From Actinotignum schaalii (GTDB lineage Bacteria; Actinomycetota; Actinomycetes; Actinomycetales; Actinomycetaceae): a stretch of 6,178 nucleotides of DNA. The notes below the pieces were generated by a model. That model worked only from the letters and a program-made list of their open reading frames with translations, made no database searches and was not told where the DNA came from. A program made the translations under genes and the position numbers. Positions 6,073-6,178 of this stretch are shown in pieces. Positions within the stretch are counted from its first letter, which is position 1; each line of letters opens with the position of its first letter. Where the stretch lies: the NCBI GenBank assembly GCA_946222725.1, contig CAMIHT010000100.1:1-6178 (forward strand), read 5' to 3'.

Positions 6073-6178
6073 GGCTTAAGCTCATCTGATCGCCGGCATT
6101 TTTTCAAGTTAATCTCAGCCGCGTCGCCCGTGATTTTGGTGATCATTACCCTACGACGACGCGCGGCGCCCGGTCTGT

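Noticed and set aside
6069..6178. Minus-strand frame open from the right edge and ending in a TGA that overlaps the DUF3052 ATG
   Set aside because: About 35 codons, arginine-rich and without a recognisable motif. It could be the end of an upstream gene, but the window is too short to support that.
6130..6178. Plus-strand GTG frame at the right edge
   Set aside because: It has no ribosome site, only 16 codons are visible, and there is no homology signal.

Overview
The window looks like ordinary chromosomal DNA from a moderately GC-rich actinobacterium. The strongest taxonomic clue is the DUF3052-family gene at the right end, a family largely confined to Actinobacteria. Codon choice biased to G/C and the actinobacterial style of the Nif3 protein agree. 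An Actinomycetaceae-type host (Actinomyces, Trueperella, Arcanobacterium) would fit, but that is a guess from overall character, not a demonstrated identity.

Layout from left to right: (1) The 5' part of a Nif3-like metal-centre gene on the minus strand, running off the left edge. (2) A complete CocE/NonD-type serine hydrolase (peptidase family S15 fold) on the minus strand, 14 bases upstream of Nif3. (3) A complete proton-dependent oligopeptide (POT) transporter on the minus strand, 92 bases upstream of the hydrolase. These three genes read leftward in the order transporter, hydrolase, Nif3 and may be one transcription unit. (4) A 308-base divergent intergenic region. (5) An aldo/keto reductase on the plus strand. 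(6) A tRNA-Val(TAC) on the minus strand, convergent with the reductase. (7) A DUF3052 protein on the minus strand with a plausible intrinsic terminator just after its stop. (8) About 100 bases of its upstream region, to the right edge.

How the genes may work together: the POT transporter would import di- and tripeptides or peptide-like compounds by proton symport. The hydrolase has an intact Ser-Asp-His triad and no visible signal peptide, so it would act on amide or ester substrates in the cytoplasm. An uptake-then-cleave pair is a reasonable inference. Nif3 is probably only a transcriptional passenger. The reductase, tRNA and DUF3052 gene appear to be independent units.

I found no mobile element, CRISPR array, phage gene or clearly novel system. 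The items most worth a second look are a perfect 32-base palindrome at the extreme left edge inside the Nif3 gene, loss of the usual lysine in the cofactor phosphate-binding motif of the reductase, the long hydrophilic N-terminus and altered TM10 motif of the transporter, and an orphan Shine-Dalgarno sequence in the transporter leader.
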